NCBI RefSeq assembly: GCF_004353845.1
Contig: NZ_CP037864.1
Span: 1,736,001-1,800,000, forward strand
Direction: 5' to 3'
Source: Citrobacter arsenatis
Lineage (GTDB): Bacteria > Pseudomonadota > Gammaproteobacteria > Enterobacterales > Enterobacteriaceae
Length of the DNA stretch: 64,000 bases
Below the pieces are notes generated by a model. That model was not told the DNA's origin. It worked only from the letters and a program-made list of their open reading frames with translations, and did not search any database. Below, piece after piece: positions 16,687 through 26,092 of this stretch; the first letter of the stretch is position 1; each line of letters opens with the position of its first letter. The translations under genes were made by a program, and so were the position numbers.

Positions 16687-18225
16687 ATGACAAAAATTGT
16701 TGCTCGAAAATGGCTGGTTGCTGTGGGTGTGGCCTCTGCGCTGGCCGCAACACCTGGCTGGGCCGCCAAGGATGTGGTGGTGGCGGTAGGATCCAATTTC
16801 ACCACGCTTGACCCCTATGACGCGAACGACACGTTGTCGCAGGCGGTAGCGAAGTCGTTTTATCAGGGGCTGTTTGGCCTTGATAAAGAGATGAAGCTGA
16901 AAAATGTGCTGGCGGAGAGCTATACGGTTTCTGATGATGGCCTGACTTACACCCTTAAGCTGCGTCAGGGCGTGAAGTTTCAGGATGGCACTGAGTTCAA
17001 CGCTGATGCGGTTAAAGCTAACCTCGATCGTGCCAGCAATCCGGAAAATCATCTGAAACGCTACAACCTGTATAAGAATATCGATAAAACCGAGGTCGTC
17101 GATCCGTCGACGGTGAAGATTACGCTGAAACAGCCGTTCTCTGCCTTTATCAATATTCTGGCGCACCCTGCAACGGCGATGATTTCTCCCGCCGCGCTGG
17201 AGAAATACGGTAAGGAGATCGGTTTTCATCCTGTGGGGACCGGGCCGTACCAGCTTGATACCTGGAATCAGACGGATTTTGTGAAGGTTAAGAAGTTCGC
17301 GGGCTACTGGCAGCAAGGGCTGCCAAAGCTGGATACCATTACCTGGCGCCCGGTGACCGACAACAACACGCGTGCGGCCATGCTGCAGACCGGGGAAGCG
17401 CAGTTTGCCTTCCCAATCCCTTACGAGCAGGCGGCATTACTGGCGAAGAACAAAAACCTGGAACTGGTGGCCAGTCCGTCTATCATGCAACGTTATATCA
17501 GTATGAACGTCACGCAAAAACCATTCGACAACCCGAAGGTGCGTGAAGCGCTAAATTATGCCATCAACCGCCAGGCGCTGGTGAAAGTGGCTTTTGCCGG
17601 GTACGCGACACCGGCCACCGGCGTTCTCCCACCATCGATTGCCTATGCGCAAAGCTACACACCATGGCCTTACGATCCGGCGAAAGCGCGCGAGCTGCTG
17701 AAAGAAGCAGGCTATCCGAACGGTTTTACCACCACGCTATGGTCTTCACATAACCACAGTACCGCGCAGAAAGTGCTGCAATTTACCCAGCAGCAGCTGG
17801 CGCAGGTGGGCATTAAAGCTCAGGTAACGGCGATGGATGCCGGACAGCGCGCGGCGGAAGTTGAAGGAAAAGCGCAGAAAGAGAGCGGGGTACGGATGTT
17901 CTACACCGGCTGGTCTGCCTCTACGGGTGAAGCTGACTGGGCGTTGTCACCGCTGTTTGCATCACAAAACTGGCCGCCGACTCTGTTTAATACGGCGTTC
18001 TACAGCAACAAACAGGTGGACAGTGATTTAGCGGCAGCGTTGCAAACCAACGATCCGGCGCAGAAAGCGAAACTGTACAAGGATGCGCAGGATATTATCT
18101 GGAAAGAGTCGCCGTGGATCCCGCTGGTCGTGGAGAAACTGATTTCGGCGCACAGTACCAGGTTGACCGGGTTCTGGATCATGCCAGATACCGGATTTAG
18201 CTTTGATGATGCGGATTTAAAATAA
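16687..18225 (+). CDS. gsiB: Glutathione-binding periplasmic protein GsiB
   Basis: A 512-residue family-5 solute-binding protein (DppA/OppA class) that delivers glutathione to GsiCD. It has a Sec signal peptide (MTKIVARKWLVAVGV..., cleavage after PGWA-A near residue 26) and the SBP family 5 stretches YTLKLRQGVKFQDGTEF and the PVGTGPY segment. GGAG lies 7 bp before the ATG at 16687, 28 bp after gsiA. An in-frame start at 16600 would place 29 residues before the signal peptide and is rejected. Confidence 0.95.
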   Translation: MTKIVARKWLVAVGVASALAATPGWAAKDVVVAVGSNFTTLDPYDANDTLSQAVAKSFYQGLFGLDKEMKLKNVLAESYTVSDDGLTYTLKLRQGVKFQDGTEFNADAVKANLDRASNPENHLKRYNLYKNIDKTEVVDPSTVKITLKQPFSAFINILAHPATAMISPAALEKYGKEIGFHPVGTGPYQLDTWNQTDFVKVKKFAGYWQQGLPKLDTITWRPVTDNNTRAAMLQTGEAQFAFPIPYEQAALLAKNKNLELVASPSIMQRYISMNVTQKPFDNPKVREALNYAINRQALVKVAFAGYATPATGVLPPSIAYAQSYTPWPYDPAKARELLKEAGYPNGFTTTLWSSHNHSTAQKVLQFTQQQLAQVGIKAQVTAMDAGQRAAEVEGKAQKESGVRMFYTGWSASTGEADWALSPLFASQNWPPTLFNTAFYSNKQVDSDLAAALQTNDPAQKAKLYKDAQDIIWKESPWIPLVVEKLISAHSTRLTGFWIMPDTGFSFDDADLK

Positions 18226-18235
18226 GCTATTCATT

Positions 18236-18257
18236 CGGCCCCGTAGCCCAGGGGCCG
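18236..18257 (+). other. Stem-loop between gsiB and gsiC
   Basis: CGGCCCC (18236-18242) and GGGGCCG (18251-18257) form a perfect 7-bp GC-rich stem. No T-run follows. Such structures after a binding-protein gene commonly stabilise the upstream mRNA and lower distal expression, matching the need for more GsiB than permease. Confidence 0.6.
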
Positions 18258-18271
18258 GCGAAGGGAGCGTG

Positions 18272-19192
18272 ATGCTTAACTATGTTTTCAAGCGCCTGCT
18301 GGGGTTGATTCCAACTCTGTTGATTGTTGCGGTGCTGGTATTTTTATTTGTTCACCTGCTACCCGGCGATCCGGCCCGGCTGATTGCCGGACCGGAAGCT
18401 GACGCCGAGGTGATTGAACTGGTGCGCAAGCAGCTGGGTCTGGACCAGCCGCTGCATGTTCAGTTCTGGCATTACATGACCAACGTGTTGCAAGGCGATT
18501 TTGGGACCTCGATGGTTTCTCGTCGTCCGGTGTCAGAAGAGATAGCCAGTCGTTTTATGCCATCGCTATGGCTGACCATTGCCAGTATGGCGTGGGCGGT
18601 GTTATTCGGCATGACGGCAGGGATTATTGCTGCGGTTTGGCGCAATCGCTGGCCGGACAGATTAAGTATGACGCTGGCGGTCACCGGGATCTCGTTCCCG
18701 GCGTTTGCGCTTGGCATGTTGCTTATGCAGATATTCTCCGTTGAGCTTGGCTGGTTGCCCACCGTTGGCGCTGACACCTGGCTGCACTATATCCTCCCGT
18801 CTATCACGCTGGGTGCGGCGGTGGCTGCGGTGCTGGCCCGGTTTACCCGCGCGTCGTTTGTCGATGTGCTCAGTGAAGACTATATGCGGACCGCACGGGC
18901 CAAAGGGGTGAGTGAAACCTGGGTGGTGTTAAAACATGGTCTGCGTAATGCGATGATCCCGGTGGTCACCATGATGGGACTACAGTTTGGCTTTTTGCTC
19001 GGCGGCTCTATTGTGGTTGAGAAGGTGTTCAACTGGCCAGGGCTTGGGCGACTGTTGGTGGACTCAGTCGAAATGCGCGACTATCCGGTGATTCAGGCCG
19101 AAGTGTTGTTGTTTTCTCTGGAGTTTATTCTTATTAACTTAGTGGTGGATGTGCTTTACGCCGCCATTAATCCGGCTATCAGGTACAAGTAA
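18272..19192 (+). CDS. gsiC: Glutathione importer permease GsiC
   Basis: A 306-residue inner-membrane permease of the DppB/OppB type with about six membrane segments, the first at residues 9-30. The cytoplasmic EAA loop that docks on GsiA is in DYMRTARAKGVSETWVVLKHGLRNA (about residues 204-228). ATG at 18272 gives the E. coli length; a GTG directly before it is the alternative. GGGAG precedes. It forms the channel together with GsiD. Confidence 0.95.
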   Translation: MLNYVFKRLLGLIPTLLIVAVLVFLFVHLLPGDPARLIAGPEADAEVIELVRKQLGLDQPLHVQFWHYMTNVLQGDFGTSMVSRRPVSEEIASRFMPSLWLTIASMAWAVLFGMTAGIIAAVWRNRWPDRLSMTLAVTGISFPAFALGMLLMQIFSVELGWLPTVGADTWLHYILPSITLGAAVAAVLARFTRASFVDVLSEDYMRTARAKGVSETWVVLKHGLRNAMIPVVTMMGLQFGFLLGGSIVVEKVFNWPGLGRLLVDSVEMRDYPVIQAEVLLFSLEFILINLVVDVLYAAINPAIRYK

Positions 19193-19194
19193 GG

Positions 19195-20106
19195 ATGCGA
19201 TTTTTTAACTGGCGCCGACAGGCGATTTTAAATGCGATGCCCCTTGTTAAGCCTGAGCAGATACGCACGCCGTGGCATGAATTCTGGCGTCGCTTCCGTC
19301 GCCAGCACATGGCAATGTTTGCGGGGTTATTTGTCCTGCTGCTGATAGCGGTGGCGATTTTTGCGCGCTGGCTGACGCCATTTGATGCCGAGAACTACTT
19401 CGACTATGACCGTCTGAATGATGGACCGTCGATGCTGCACTGGTTTGGCGTTGACTCGCTGGGACGGGATATCTTTAGCCGCGTGCTGGTCGGCGCACAA
19501 ATCTCGCTGGCAGCGGGGGTCTTTGCCGTATTTATTGGCGCGGCGATTGGCACGGTGTTGGGGCTGTTGGCGGGATACTACGAAGGCTGGTGGGACCGAC
19601 TGATTATGCGTATCTGTGATGTGTTGTTTGCCTTTCCGGGGATTTTGCTGGCGATAGCCGTGGTCGCCGTGCTGGGAAGCGGCATTGCGAACGTGATCAT
19701 TGCCGTGGCCATTTTCTCCATTCCGGCCTTCGCGCGTCTGGTGCGTGGAAACACGCTGGTGCTGAAGCAGCAGACCTTTATTGAATCTGCGCGCAGTATT
19801 GGCGCCAGCGATGCGATCATCATTTTTAACCATATTCTGCCCGGTACGGTTTCATCGATCGTGGTCTTTTTTACCATGCGAATTGGCACGTCGATTATCT
19901 CTGCCGCGAGTCTGTCATTTCTGGGATTGGGCGCGCAGCCGCCGACCCCGGAGTGGGGGGCAATGCTCAATGAAGCTCGGGCTGATATGGTGATCGCGCC
20001 GCACGTGGCGATTTTCCCGGCGGTGGCGATATTCCTGACGGTGCTGGCGTTTAACCTGCTGGGAGATGGTCTGCGCGACGCGCTGGACCCGAAAATTAAA
20101 GGGTGA
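19195..20106 (+). CDS. gsiD: Glutathione importer permease GsiD
   Basis: A 303-residue permease of the DppC/OppC type, the partner of GsiC, starting 2 bp after its stop codon. The long N-terminal cytoplasmic part is followed by a first membrane helix (MFAGLFVLLLIAVAIF), and the EAA loop is ESARSIGASDAIIIFNHILPG. It is the last gene of the operon, followed by a REP pair. Confidence 0.95.
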   Translation: MRFFNWRRQAILNAMPLVKPEQIRTPWHEFWRRFRRQHMAMFAGLFVLLLIAVAIFARWLTPFDAENYFDYDRLNDGPSMLHWFGVDSLGRDIFSRVLVGAQISLAAGVFAVFIGAAIGTVLGLLAGYYEGWWDRLIMRICDVLFAFPGILLAIAVVAVLGSGIANVIIAVAIFSIPAFARLVRGNTLVLKQQTFIESARSIGASDAIIIFNHILPGTVSSIVVFFTMRIGTSIISAASLSFLGLGAQPPTPEWGAMLNEARADMVIAPHVAIFPAVAIFLTVLAFNLLGDGLRDALDPKIKG

Positions 20107-20109
20107 ACC

Positions 20110-20183
20110 GTAGGCCTGATAAGACGCTTCAGCGTCGCCATCAGGCATTGCCGGATGCGGCATAAATGCCTTATCCGGCCTAC
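20110..20183. repeat. REP pair between gsiD and rimO
   Basis: Two palindromes: 20110-20147 (GTAGGCCTGATAAGACGC ... CGCCATCAGGCA) and 20148-20183 (TTGCCGGATGCGGC ... CTTATCCGGCCTAC). They separate the convergent genes gsiD and rimO. In E. coli K-12 yliE and yliF occupy this place; here only the REP pair remains. Confidence 0.85.
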
Positions 20184-20200
20184 AGTTGGGTTGCGCTTAC

Positions 20201-21508
20201 TTAAACGCGGGAGCCCCACAGATCGTATTCATCTGCGTTTTCGACCTTCACGCGGATGATATCACCAGGTTTCACCTTGGTTTCGCCATTCAGGTATACC
20301 GCGCCGTCGATTTCCGGGGCGTCAGCCATACTGCGACCAATCGCGCCTTCTTCGTCAACTTCATCAACGATAACCAGAATTTCGCGGCCCACTTTCTCCT
20401 GCAAGCGTTCCGCCGAGATCTGCTGTTGCAACTGCATAAAGCGGTTCCAACGTTCTTCTTTCACCTCTTCCGGGATTTGATCCGGCAGGTCATTGGCACC
20501 AGCGCCTTCAACCGGGCTGTATTTAAAGCAGCCCACGCGGTCCAGACGCGCTTCCTTCAGGAAGTCGAGCAGCATCTGGAAGTCTTCTTCCGTTTCACCC
20601 GGGAAACCGACAATGAAGGTTGAACGCAGCGTCAGTTCAGGGCAGATTTCACGCCACTGCTTGATGCGCGCCAGCTGTCTGTCCACGGAGCCTGGGCGTT
20701 TCATTAGCTTGAGAATACGCGGGCTGGCATGCTGCAGCGGGATATCCAGATACGGCAGAATTTTCCCTTCCGCCATCAGCGGGATCACGTCATCAACGTG
20801 CGGGTAAGGATAGACGTAATGCAGACGCGTCCAGATCCCCAGTTTTGATAACTGCTCGCACAGATCAACCATGCTGGTTTTGACCGGCTCGCCGTTATGG
20901 AAACCGGTGCGATGCTTCACATCCACGCCGTAGGCAGAGGTATCCTGAGAAATGACCAGGATCTCTTTTACGCCCGCATCCACCAGACGTTTAGCTTCGC
21001 TGAGGACGTCGCCAATAGGGCGGCTCACCAGATCGCCACGCATCGACGGAATAATGCAGAACGTGCAGCGGTGGTTGCAGCCTTCAGAAATTTTCAGATA
21101 GGCATAATGACGCGGAGTCAGCTTGACGCCCTGCTCAGGAACCAGACTCTGGAACGGGTTGTGCTTAGGTTTTGGCACATAGTGGTGAACGTGCTCCAGA
21201 ACCTGTTCGTAGCTATGAGGTCCGGTGATTTCCAGCACCTTTGGATGGACTTCACGGATCTGATCGACTTTCGCGCCCAGACAGCCGGTAACGATCACCT
21301 TGCCGTTTTCGTTCAGCGCTTCGCCGATTGCTTCCAGGGACTCCTGAACCGCGCTGTCGATAAAGCCGCAGGTGTTAACGATTACCATATCCGCGTCGTC
21401 GTAGCTTGGCACAACATCATAGCCTTCGGTACGAAGTTCGGTCAGGATGCGCTCAGAATCGACGAGGTTTTTCGGACAACCTAGTGATATAAAACCAATT
21501 TTTGCCAT
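20201..21508 (-). CDS. rimO: Ribosomal protein S12 methylthiotransferase RimO
   Basis: A 435-residue radical SAM methylthiotransferase that converts Asp-89 (E. coli S12 numbering) of ribosomal protein S12 to beta-methylthio-Asp. Order: N-terminal UPF0004 domain with three cluster cysteines (SLGCPKN, NTCGFI, TGCLG), radical SAM domain with SEGCNHRCTFC (C-X3-C-X2-C), and a C-terminal TRAM domain (about residues 370-435). It starts MAKIGFISLGCPKN, about six residues shorter at the N-terminus than the E. coli protein; no usable start lies further upstream in frame. Single-gene transcript. Confidence 0.95.
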   Translation of the reverse strand: MAKIGFISLGCPKNLVDSERILTELRTEGYDVVPSYDDADMVIVNTCGFIDSAVQESLEAIGEALNENGKVIVTGCLGAKVDQIREVHPKVLEITGPHSYEQVLEHVHHYVPKPKHNPFQSLVPEQGVKLTPRHYAYLKISEGCNHRCTFCIIPSMRGDLVSRPIGDVLSEAKRLVDAGVKEILVISQDTSAYGVDVKHRTGFHNGEPVKTSMVDLCEQLSKLGIWTRLHYVYPYPHVDDVIPLMAEGKILPYLDIPLQHASPRILKLMKRPGSVDRQLARIKQWREICPELTLRSTFIVGFPGETEEDFQMLLDFLKEARLDRVGCFKYSPVEGAGANDLPDQIPEEVKEERWNRFMQLQQQISAERLQEKVGREILVIVDEVDEEGAIGRSMADAPEIDGAVYLNGETKVKPGDIIRVKVENADEYDLWGSRV

Positions 21509-21727
21509 TTTCTTATACTGTACATTGCTCGTAATCGGGGGATTATACAGATGCCTTCACGGTACATCTATATCTGATCAGCATAAGACCGGGAGAATAA
21601 AGACCAATACCTATAAATAGTGGATCGGTTAGCGGAAGGTGTTTAGCGACTCTAATTCCGGCTTTAAGTGTCACTTCTTGGCTGTAGAAATTAATTAGCG
21701 TAAATTTTATCTCGTCGAGCGTTATTA

Positions 21728-21925
21728 ATGAGGTTAAATTTGAAAGATATTGTTTTGCAGTCGAAACTTGAAATGGCTAAAACTCTTTATGCTAATGGTG
21801 TGAGTTTATATTATATATCACTGGCCACGGGCTTAAGTTGGCGTATATTAATGACAGAATTAACGTTTGTCGCCAGTCATGAAATTATTCGGCAAAATTC
21901 TGACGCTCGCAAACCCAGAGTTTAA
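21728..21925 (+). CDS. Small HTH-like protein upstream of the glycogen phosphorylase gene
   Basis: A 65-codon ORF whose segment KLEMAKTLYANGVSLYYISLATGLSWRIL has the pattern of a helix-turn-helix (helix, G-V turn, I-X2-A-T-G-L-S recognition part), as seen in resolvase-like DNA-binding tails. No named family recognised. It begins 219 bp after the rimO start on the other strand and ends 52 bp before the glgP-like start. The Shine-Dalgarno is weak (GAG 8 bases upstream). AT-rich relative to its surroundings. It could be a small regulator of the downstream gene or a chance ORF in a leader. Confidence 0.45.
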   Translation: MRLNLKDIVLQSKLEMAKTLYANGVSLYYISLATGLSWRILMTELTFVASHEIIRQNSDARKPRV

Positions 21926-21977
21926 ATAATTCACCTGTCTATTACCCATCCTACAAAATTTGAAAGGTAACGTTAAT

Positions 21978-24428
21978 ATGTATATTTCGCCACTGCCGCT
22001 CGCGGCGGACTCTGATGTTGATAAACTGAGAGACGATATTGCTAATAAACTTTTATTTACTATTGGCAAAGATCCCGCCATCGCCACGAAACGGGAGTGG
22101 CTTAATGCGACGTTATATGCGGTACGCGATCGAATGGTCGAGCGCTGGCACCGTTCTAATCGGGCACAATTCTCTCAGGATGCGCGCCAGGTTTATTATC
22201 TGTCGATGGAGTTTTTAATTGGCCGCACGCTGTCTAATGCGCTGCTCTCGTTAGGTATTTACGACGAAGTAAGAAGCGCGCTGGAGGCAATGGGGCTTGA
22301 ACTCGAAGAGCTGATTGATGAGGAAAATGATCCCGGGCTTGGGAATGGCGGTCTCGGTCGTCTGGCGGCCTGTTTCCTTGATTCTCTGGCAACGCTTGGC
22401 CTGCCGGGATGTGGATATGGTATTCGCTATAATTACGGGATGTTTAAACAAAATATCGTCGACGGCGTACAAAAAGAATCGCTGGACTATTGGTTAGAAT
22501 ATGGTAATCCGTGGGAATTCAAACGTCATAATACGCATTATAAAGTGCGCTTTGGCGGGCGATTGCAACAAGAAGGGAATAAAACCCGTTGGCTTGAAAC
22601 TGAAGATATTCTGGCGGTGGCCCATGACCAGATTATTCCCGGCTATGCGACGGACACCACCAATACATTGCGGTTGTGGAACGTTCAGGTAAATAGTGAG
22701 GTCAATGCGGGCAAACTGAATCAGCAGGAAGACTTTGCTACGGAAGTGGAAAACAAATACCACTTTGATCGGATCTCACGAGTACTGTATCCGGATGATT
22801 CGACCGATGCAGGACGTGAACTGCGTTTACGCCAGGCCTATTTCCTGGCCTCGGCCACGATTCAGGACATCCTGAGCCGTCATTATCAGTTGCACCGCAC
22901 TTACGATAATCTGGCCGATAAAATCGCGATTCACCTCAATGATACGCATCCGGTACTGGCGATCCCTGAGCTGATGCGTTTGCTGATTGATCATCACCAG
23001 TTTAGTTGGGATAACGCGTTTGACGTGACCTGTCAGATTTTTTCTTATACCAACCATACGTTGATGAGCGAGGCGCTGGAAACCTGGCCGGTGGAAATGC
23101 TAAGTCGAATTTTACCGCGTCATTTGCAGATTATTTTTGAGATTAACGACCGCTTCCTGAAGACGTTACAGGAGCGCTATCGCGATGACAGCGAACTGTT
23201 GCAGCGCGTATCGCTGATTGATGAATCTCATGGGCGTGTGGTGCGAATGGCCTGGCTGGCGGTGGTTGTCAGCCATAAAGTAAATGGCGTGTCGGCGTTG
23301 CATTCAAAGCTGATGACCGACTCTCTGTTTGCTGATTTTGCGCGTATTTTTCCCCTGCGTTTCACCAACGTAACCAACGGTGTCACGGCGCGGCGTTGGC
23401 TGGCGCTGGCAAACCCTGCGTTATCCAACGTACTGGATGAGAATATTGGTGAAAGCTGGCGGACCAAATTAATGCAGTTGGGTGAGTTGAAGCAGTATAT
23501 AGACTATCCCACTGTGAATGAGGCGGTACGCCGGGCGAAGAATGAAAATAAGCAGCGACTGGCGCAACATATTGCCACCCATTATGGCGTGGTGGTGAAT
23601 CCAGATGCGCTGTTTGATGTGCAGGTGAAACGTATTCACGAATACAAGCGGCAGCTTATGAATGTGCTTCATGTGATCACGCGCTATAACCGGATCAAAG
23701 CCGCACCGGATGCCAATTGGGTTCCACGTGTCAATATTTTTGCCGGAAAAGCCGCCTCGTCTTATTACATGGCGAAGCAAATTATCCGCTTAATTAACGA
23801 TGTGGCGCAGTTAGTTAACAATGACCCGCAAACAGGCGGCAAACTGAAGGTGGTTTTCATCCCGGATTACAGCGTCAGTCTCGCACAGCTGATTATTCCG
23901 GCGGCCGATCTGTCAGAACAAATTTCCCTGGCCGGGACGGAAGCCTCCGGGACCAGCAATATGAAGTTTGGTATGAATGGCGCGTTGACCATCGGTACGC
24001 TCGACGGCGCGAATATTGAAATGCGTGAGTACGTTGGCGAAGATAACATCTTTATCTTTGGTAATACGGCCAATCAGGTTGAAGCCTTGCGACGCGATGG
24101 CTATGACCCACGACGCATCTTTGAAAAAGATGAAGAACTGCACCTGGCGTTGACGCAAATCGGTACGGGGATGTTCAGCCCGCAGGAGCCTGGACGTTAC
24201 AGAGACGTGCTGGATTCATTGATCAACTTTGGTGACAACTACCAGGTGTTGGCAGATTACCGCAGCTATGTGGACTGCCAGGATGCGGTGGATGAGCTGT
24301 ATCGAACTCCCCGCGAGTGGACGACAAAGACGATGCACAATATTGCCAATATGGGGTATTTCTCGTCGGACAGAACGGTGCAGGAATATGCCGACCATAT
24401 CTGGCGCATAGCTAAAATTCGCGTATAG
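21978..24428 (+). CDS. Glycogen/maltodextrin phosphorylase (GlgP-type paralog)
   Basis: An 816-residue pyridoxal-phosphate enzyme releasing glucose-1-phosphate from alpha-1,4-glucans. Sequence reads closer to GlgP than to MalP: DARQVYYLSMEFLIGRTLSNALLSLG near residue 65 and DEENDPGLGNGGLGRLAACFLDSLATLG near 115 are almost identical to GlgP. The PLP lysine is K663 in EASGTSNMKFGMNGALTIGT. It stands alone, away from any glg or mal operon gene, between rimO and bssR where K-12 has no such gene. ATG at 21978 was taken over a TTG at 21960 by comparison with GlgP. A second copy (true GlgP) is expected elsewhere in this genome. Confidence 0.88.
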   Translation: MYISPLPLAADSDVDKLRDDIANKLLFTIGKDPAIATKREWLNATLYAVRDRMVERWHRSNRAQFSQDARQVYYLSMEFLIGRTLSNALLSLGIYDEVRSALEAMGLELEELIDEENDPGLGNGGLGRLAACFLDSLATLGLPGCGYGIRYNYGMFKQNIVDGVQKESLDYWLEYGNPWEFKRHNTHYKVRFGGRLQQEGNKTRWLETEDILAVAHDQIIPGYATDTTNTLRLWNVQVNSEVNAGKLNQQEDFATEVENKYHFDRISRVLYPDDSTDAGRELRLRQAYFLASATIQDILSRHYQLHRTYDNLADKIAIHLNDTHPVLAIPELMRLLIDHHQFSWDNAFDVTCQIFSYTNHTLMSEALETWPVEMLSRILPRHLQIIFEINDRFLKTLQERYRDDSELLQRVSLIDESHGRVVRMAWLAVVVSHKVNGVSALHSKLMTDSLFADFARIFPLRFTNVTNGVTARRWLALANPALSNVLDENIGESWRTKLMQLGELKQYIDYPTVNEAVRRAKNENKQRLAQHIATHYGVVVNPDALFDVQVKRIHEYKRQLMNVLHVITRYNRIKAAPDANWVPRVNIFAGKAASSYYMAKQIIRLINDVAQLVNNDPQTGGKLKVVFIPDYSVSLAQLIIPAADLSEQISLAGTEASGTSNMKFGMNGALTIGTLDGANIEMREYVGEDNIFIFGNTANQVEALRRDGYDPRRIFEKDEELHLALTQIGTGMFSPQEPGRYRDVLDSLINFGDNYQVLADYRSYVDCQDAVDELYRTPREWTTKTMHNIANMGYFSSDRTVQEYADHIWRIAKIRV

Positions 24429-24459
24429 CAATTTCCCTGGCGCTGGGCCTCCCTGGTTT

Positions 24460-25386
24460 TCATAACAGGGAGGCGGTTTGCAAATCGGCAAGAATAGGGG
24501 AGAGAATCTTATGGGTATTGCTGTCTTTGCGCGATGAAGCAAACACACTAAATTGCGGCAGGGGAAACGGCGTGTTTATTTTTTTCAGCCCATACAGATG
24601 AGCATGTGTTGCAAATACCTTTTCTGGAATCACCCCTAAACAATGGGTATTGGACACAATTGTCAGTATCGCCGTAAATGATGAGGTAAGCAGGCAGCGA
24701 TCCCCGGTTCTGAATTTTTTATCCACAATGCTGCGATGGTAAATGATTTTTTCATTCTTGGTATTATAACCCACCAGATTCGCGTTTCTGAATTGCGCTT
24801 CGCTAATGGAACTACCGTATAAAGCGTTATTTTTTGATGCCGCCAGTACCAGCCGCATATCGCATATTTTCTGGCATGAAAGGCTTGCTGACTCAACGGA
24901 AAATGTTGAAAAAACCACATCCGCCTGGCGCATATTTAATAACTCAATAATGCTCTGTTCATTCAGGTCGGCGGTGAGGTGCAGGAGACTGATATCGGCG
25001 TCGGTATCGATTATTCTGGCAGTTACATCGGGAATGACGATAGGGGAAATAAATGATTCCGTATAGAGTGTTAGCCTTTTTTTGGCGGCAGGCGTGGAAA
25101 GCGGCATCAGCGATGACAGTTTGTCGATAATTGGGATCGTATTATCATAAAGCTCATCAGAGTAGACCGTCGGTAACAGCGCATTTCCGCTGCGGACAAA
25201 CAGATTATCCCCCATCATTTCGCGCAGTTTTCTCAAGGACTGGCTGACGGCAGAGGGGGAGATATTCAACATGTCAGCAACTCTGGAGATGCTGCCTACG
25301 CTGTAGATCAAACAGAAAATCGTCAGCAGATTAAGATCAATTTTTGATAGCGTGCGAATTTTCTCTGCATCATTTGCTTTCGACAT
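24460..25386 (-). CDS. LysR-family transcriptional regulator
   Basis: A 308-residue LysR-type regulator. The winged HTH is at about residues 17-75 (KIDLNLLTIFCLIYSVGSISRVADMLNISPSAVSQSLRKLRE), followed by a linker helix and a periplasmic-binding-like effector domain. The N-terminal pattern resembles the LeuO/YbeF subgroup. It converges on the glycogen phosphorylase gene (31 bp between stops) and is divergent from bssR with 220 bp between. AT-rich, and absent at this place in K-12, it appears to be part of the same inserted segment as the phosphorylase. Its target is unknown; bssR and itself are the nearest candidates. Confidence 0.85.
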   Translation of the reverse strand: MSKANDAEKIRTLSKIDLNLLTIFCLIYSVGSISRVADMLNISPSAVSQSLRKLREMMGDNLFVRSGNALLPTVYSDELYDNTIPIIDKLSSLMPLSTPAAKKRLTLYTESFISPIVIPDVTARIIDTDADISLLHLTADLNEQSIIELLNMRQADVVFSTFSVESASLSCQKICDMRLVLAASKNNALYGSSISEAQFRNANLVGYNTKNEKIIYHRSIVDKKFRTGDRCLLTSSFTAILTIVSNTHCLGVIPEKVFATHAHLYGLKKINTPFPLPQFSVFASSRKDSNTHKILSPILADLQTASLL

Positions 25387-25606
25387 AGACCCCTCATAAT
25401 CAGCGCCACGGCAGTAATCACATCAGGTATAGCAAAAAATGTCAGGACAATCAGAAACTGACCATTTTTGCTGAGTACACAGGCTGGAGTTGTAACATTG
25501 TAAATTATGTTAATCAATTGAGCTTTGTTGATATAGGACATCTATTTGTTCAAAAAACAACCATACTATTAAGTTGCACCATGGTTGGAAAGAGGAGGAA
25601 CAAAGT

Positions 25607-25990
25607 ATGGTTGTTGACAGACTGAGAACCGATCTTCTCAACAAATTGATAAACGCCCGTATCGAACTTGCCGCTTATCTGCTGTTGAGAAAAGCGAAAG
25701 GCTACATGTCAGTCAGCGAGAGCGATCGTCTGCGTGATAATTTTTTTGTGCTGAATCGCGAATTGCACGAACAATCACAGCTTCACGGTATGCATCTTGA
25801 TCAGGAAGAGTGGAATGCCCTTCATCGTGCTGAAGGGGCGTTAGCCGCCGCCGCTGTTTGTCTGATGAGTGGACATCACGATTGTCCAACCTTTATCGCC
25901 GTTAACGCAGAGAAACTGGAAAACTGCCTGACAACGCTGACGCTGAGCATCCAGTGTTTGCAATCTTATCCAACGCTGGAACACGTCTGA
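25607..25990 (+). CDS. bssR: Biofilm regulator BssR (YliH)
   Basis: A 127-residue cytosolic protein orthologous to E. coli BssR, which influences biofilm formation through indole and autoinducer-2 linked signalling by an unknown mechanism. Start 25607 has AGAGGAGG 9 bp upstream and yields the same length as in E. coli (MVVDRLRTDLLNKLI). The upstream in-frame ATG at 25574 is rejected. An intrinsic terminator follows 4 bp after the stop. Confidence 0.92.
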   Translation: MVVDRLRTDLLNKLINARIELAAYLLLRKAKGYMSVSESDRLRDNFFVLNRELHEQSQLHGMHLDQEEWNALHRAEGALAAAAVCLMSGHHDCPTFIAVNAEKLENCLTTLTLSIQCLQSYPTLEHV

Positions 25991-25994
25991 ATCA

Positions 25995-26016
25995 GGGGGA
26001 GGGCGCTCCCCCTTTT
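25995..26016 (+). terminator. Intrinsic terminator of bssR
   Basis: GGGGGAG (25995-26001) pairs with CTCCCCC (26006-26012), followed by TTTT. Confidence 0.88.
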
Positions 26017-26092
26017 CGTTAATATTATGTAAATGTGGCGGGATAATTCCCCTTGCTGGCTACGCTTTATGCAGAGCCAATAAGGAGGGGTT

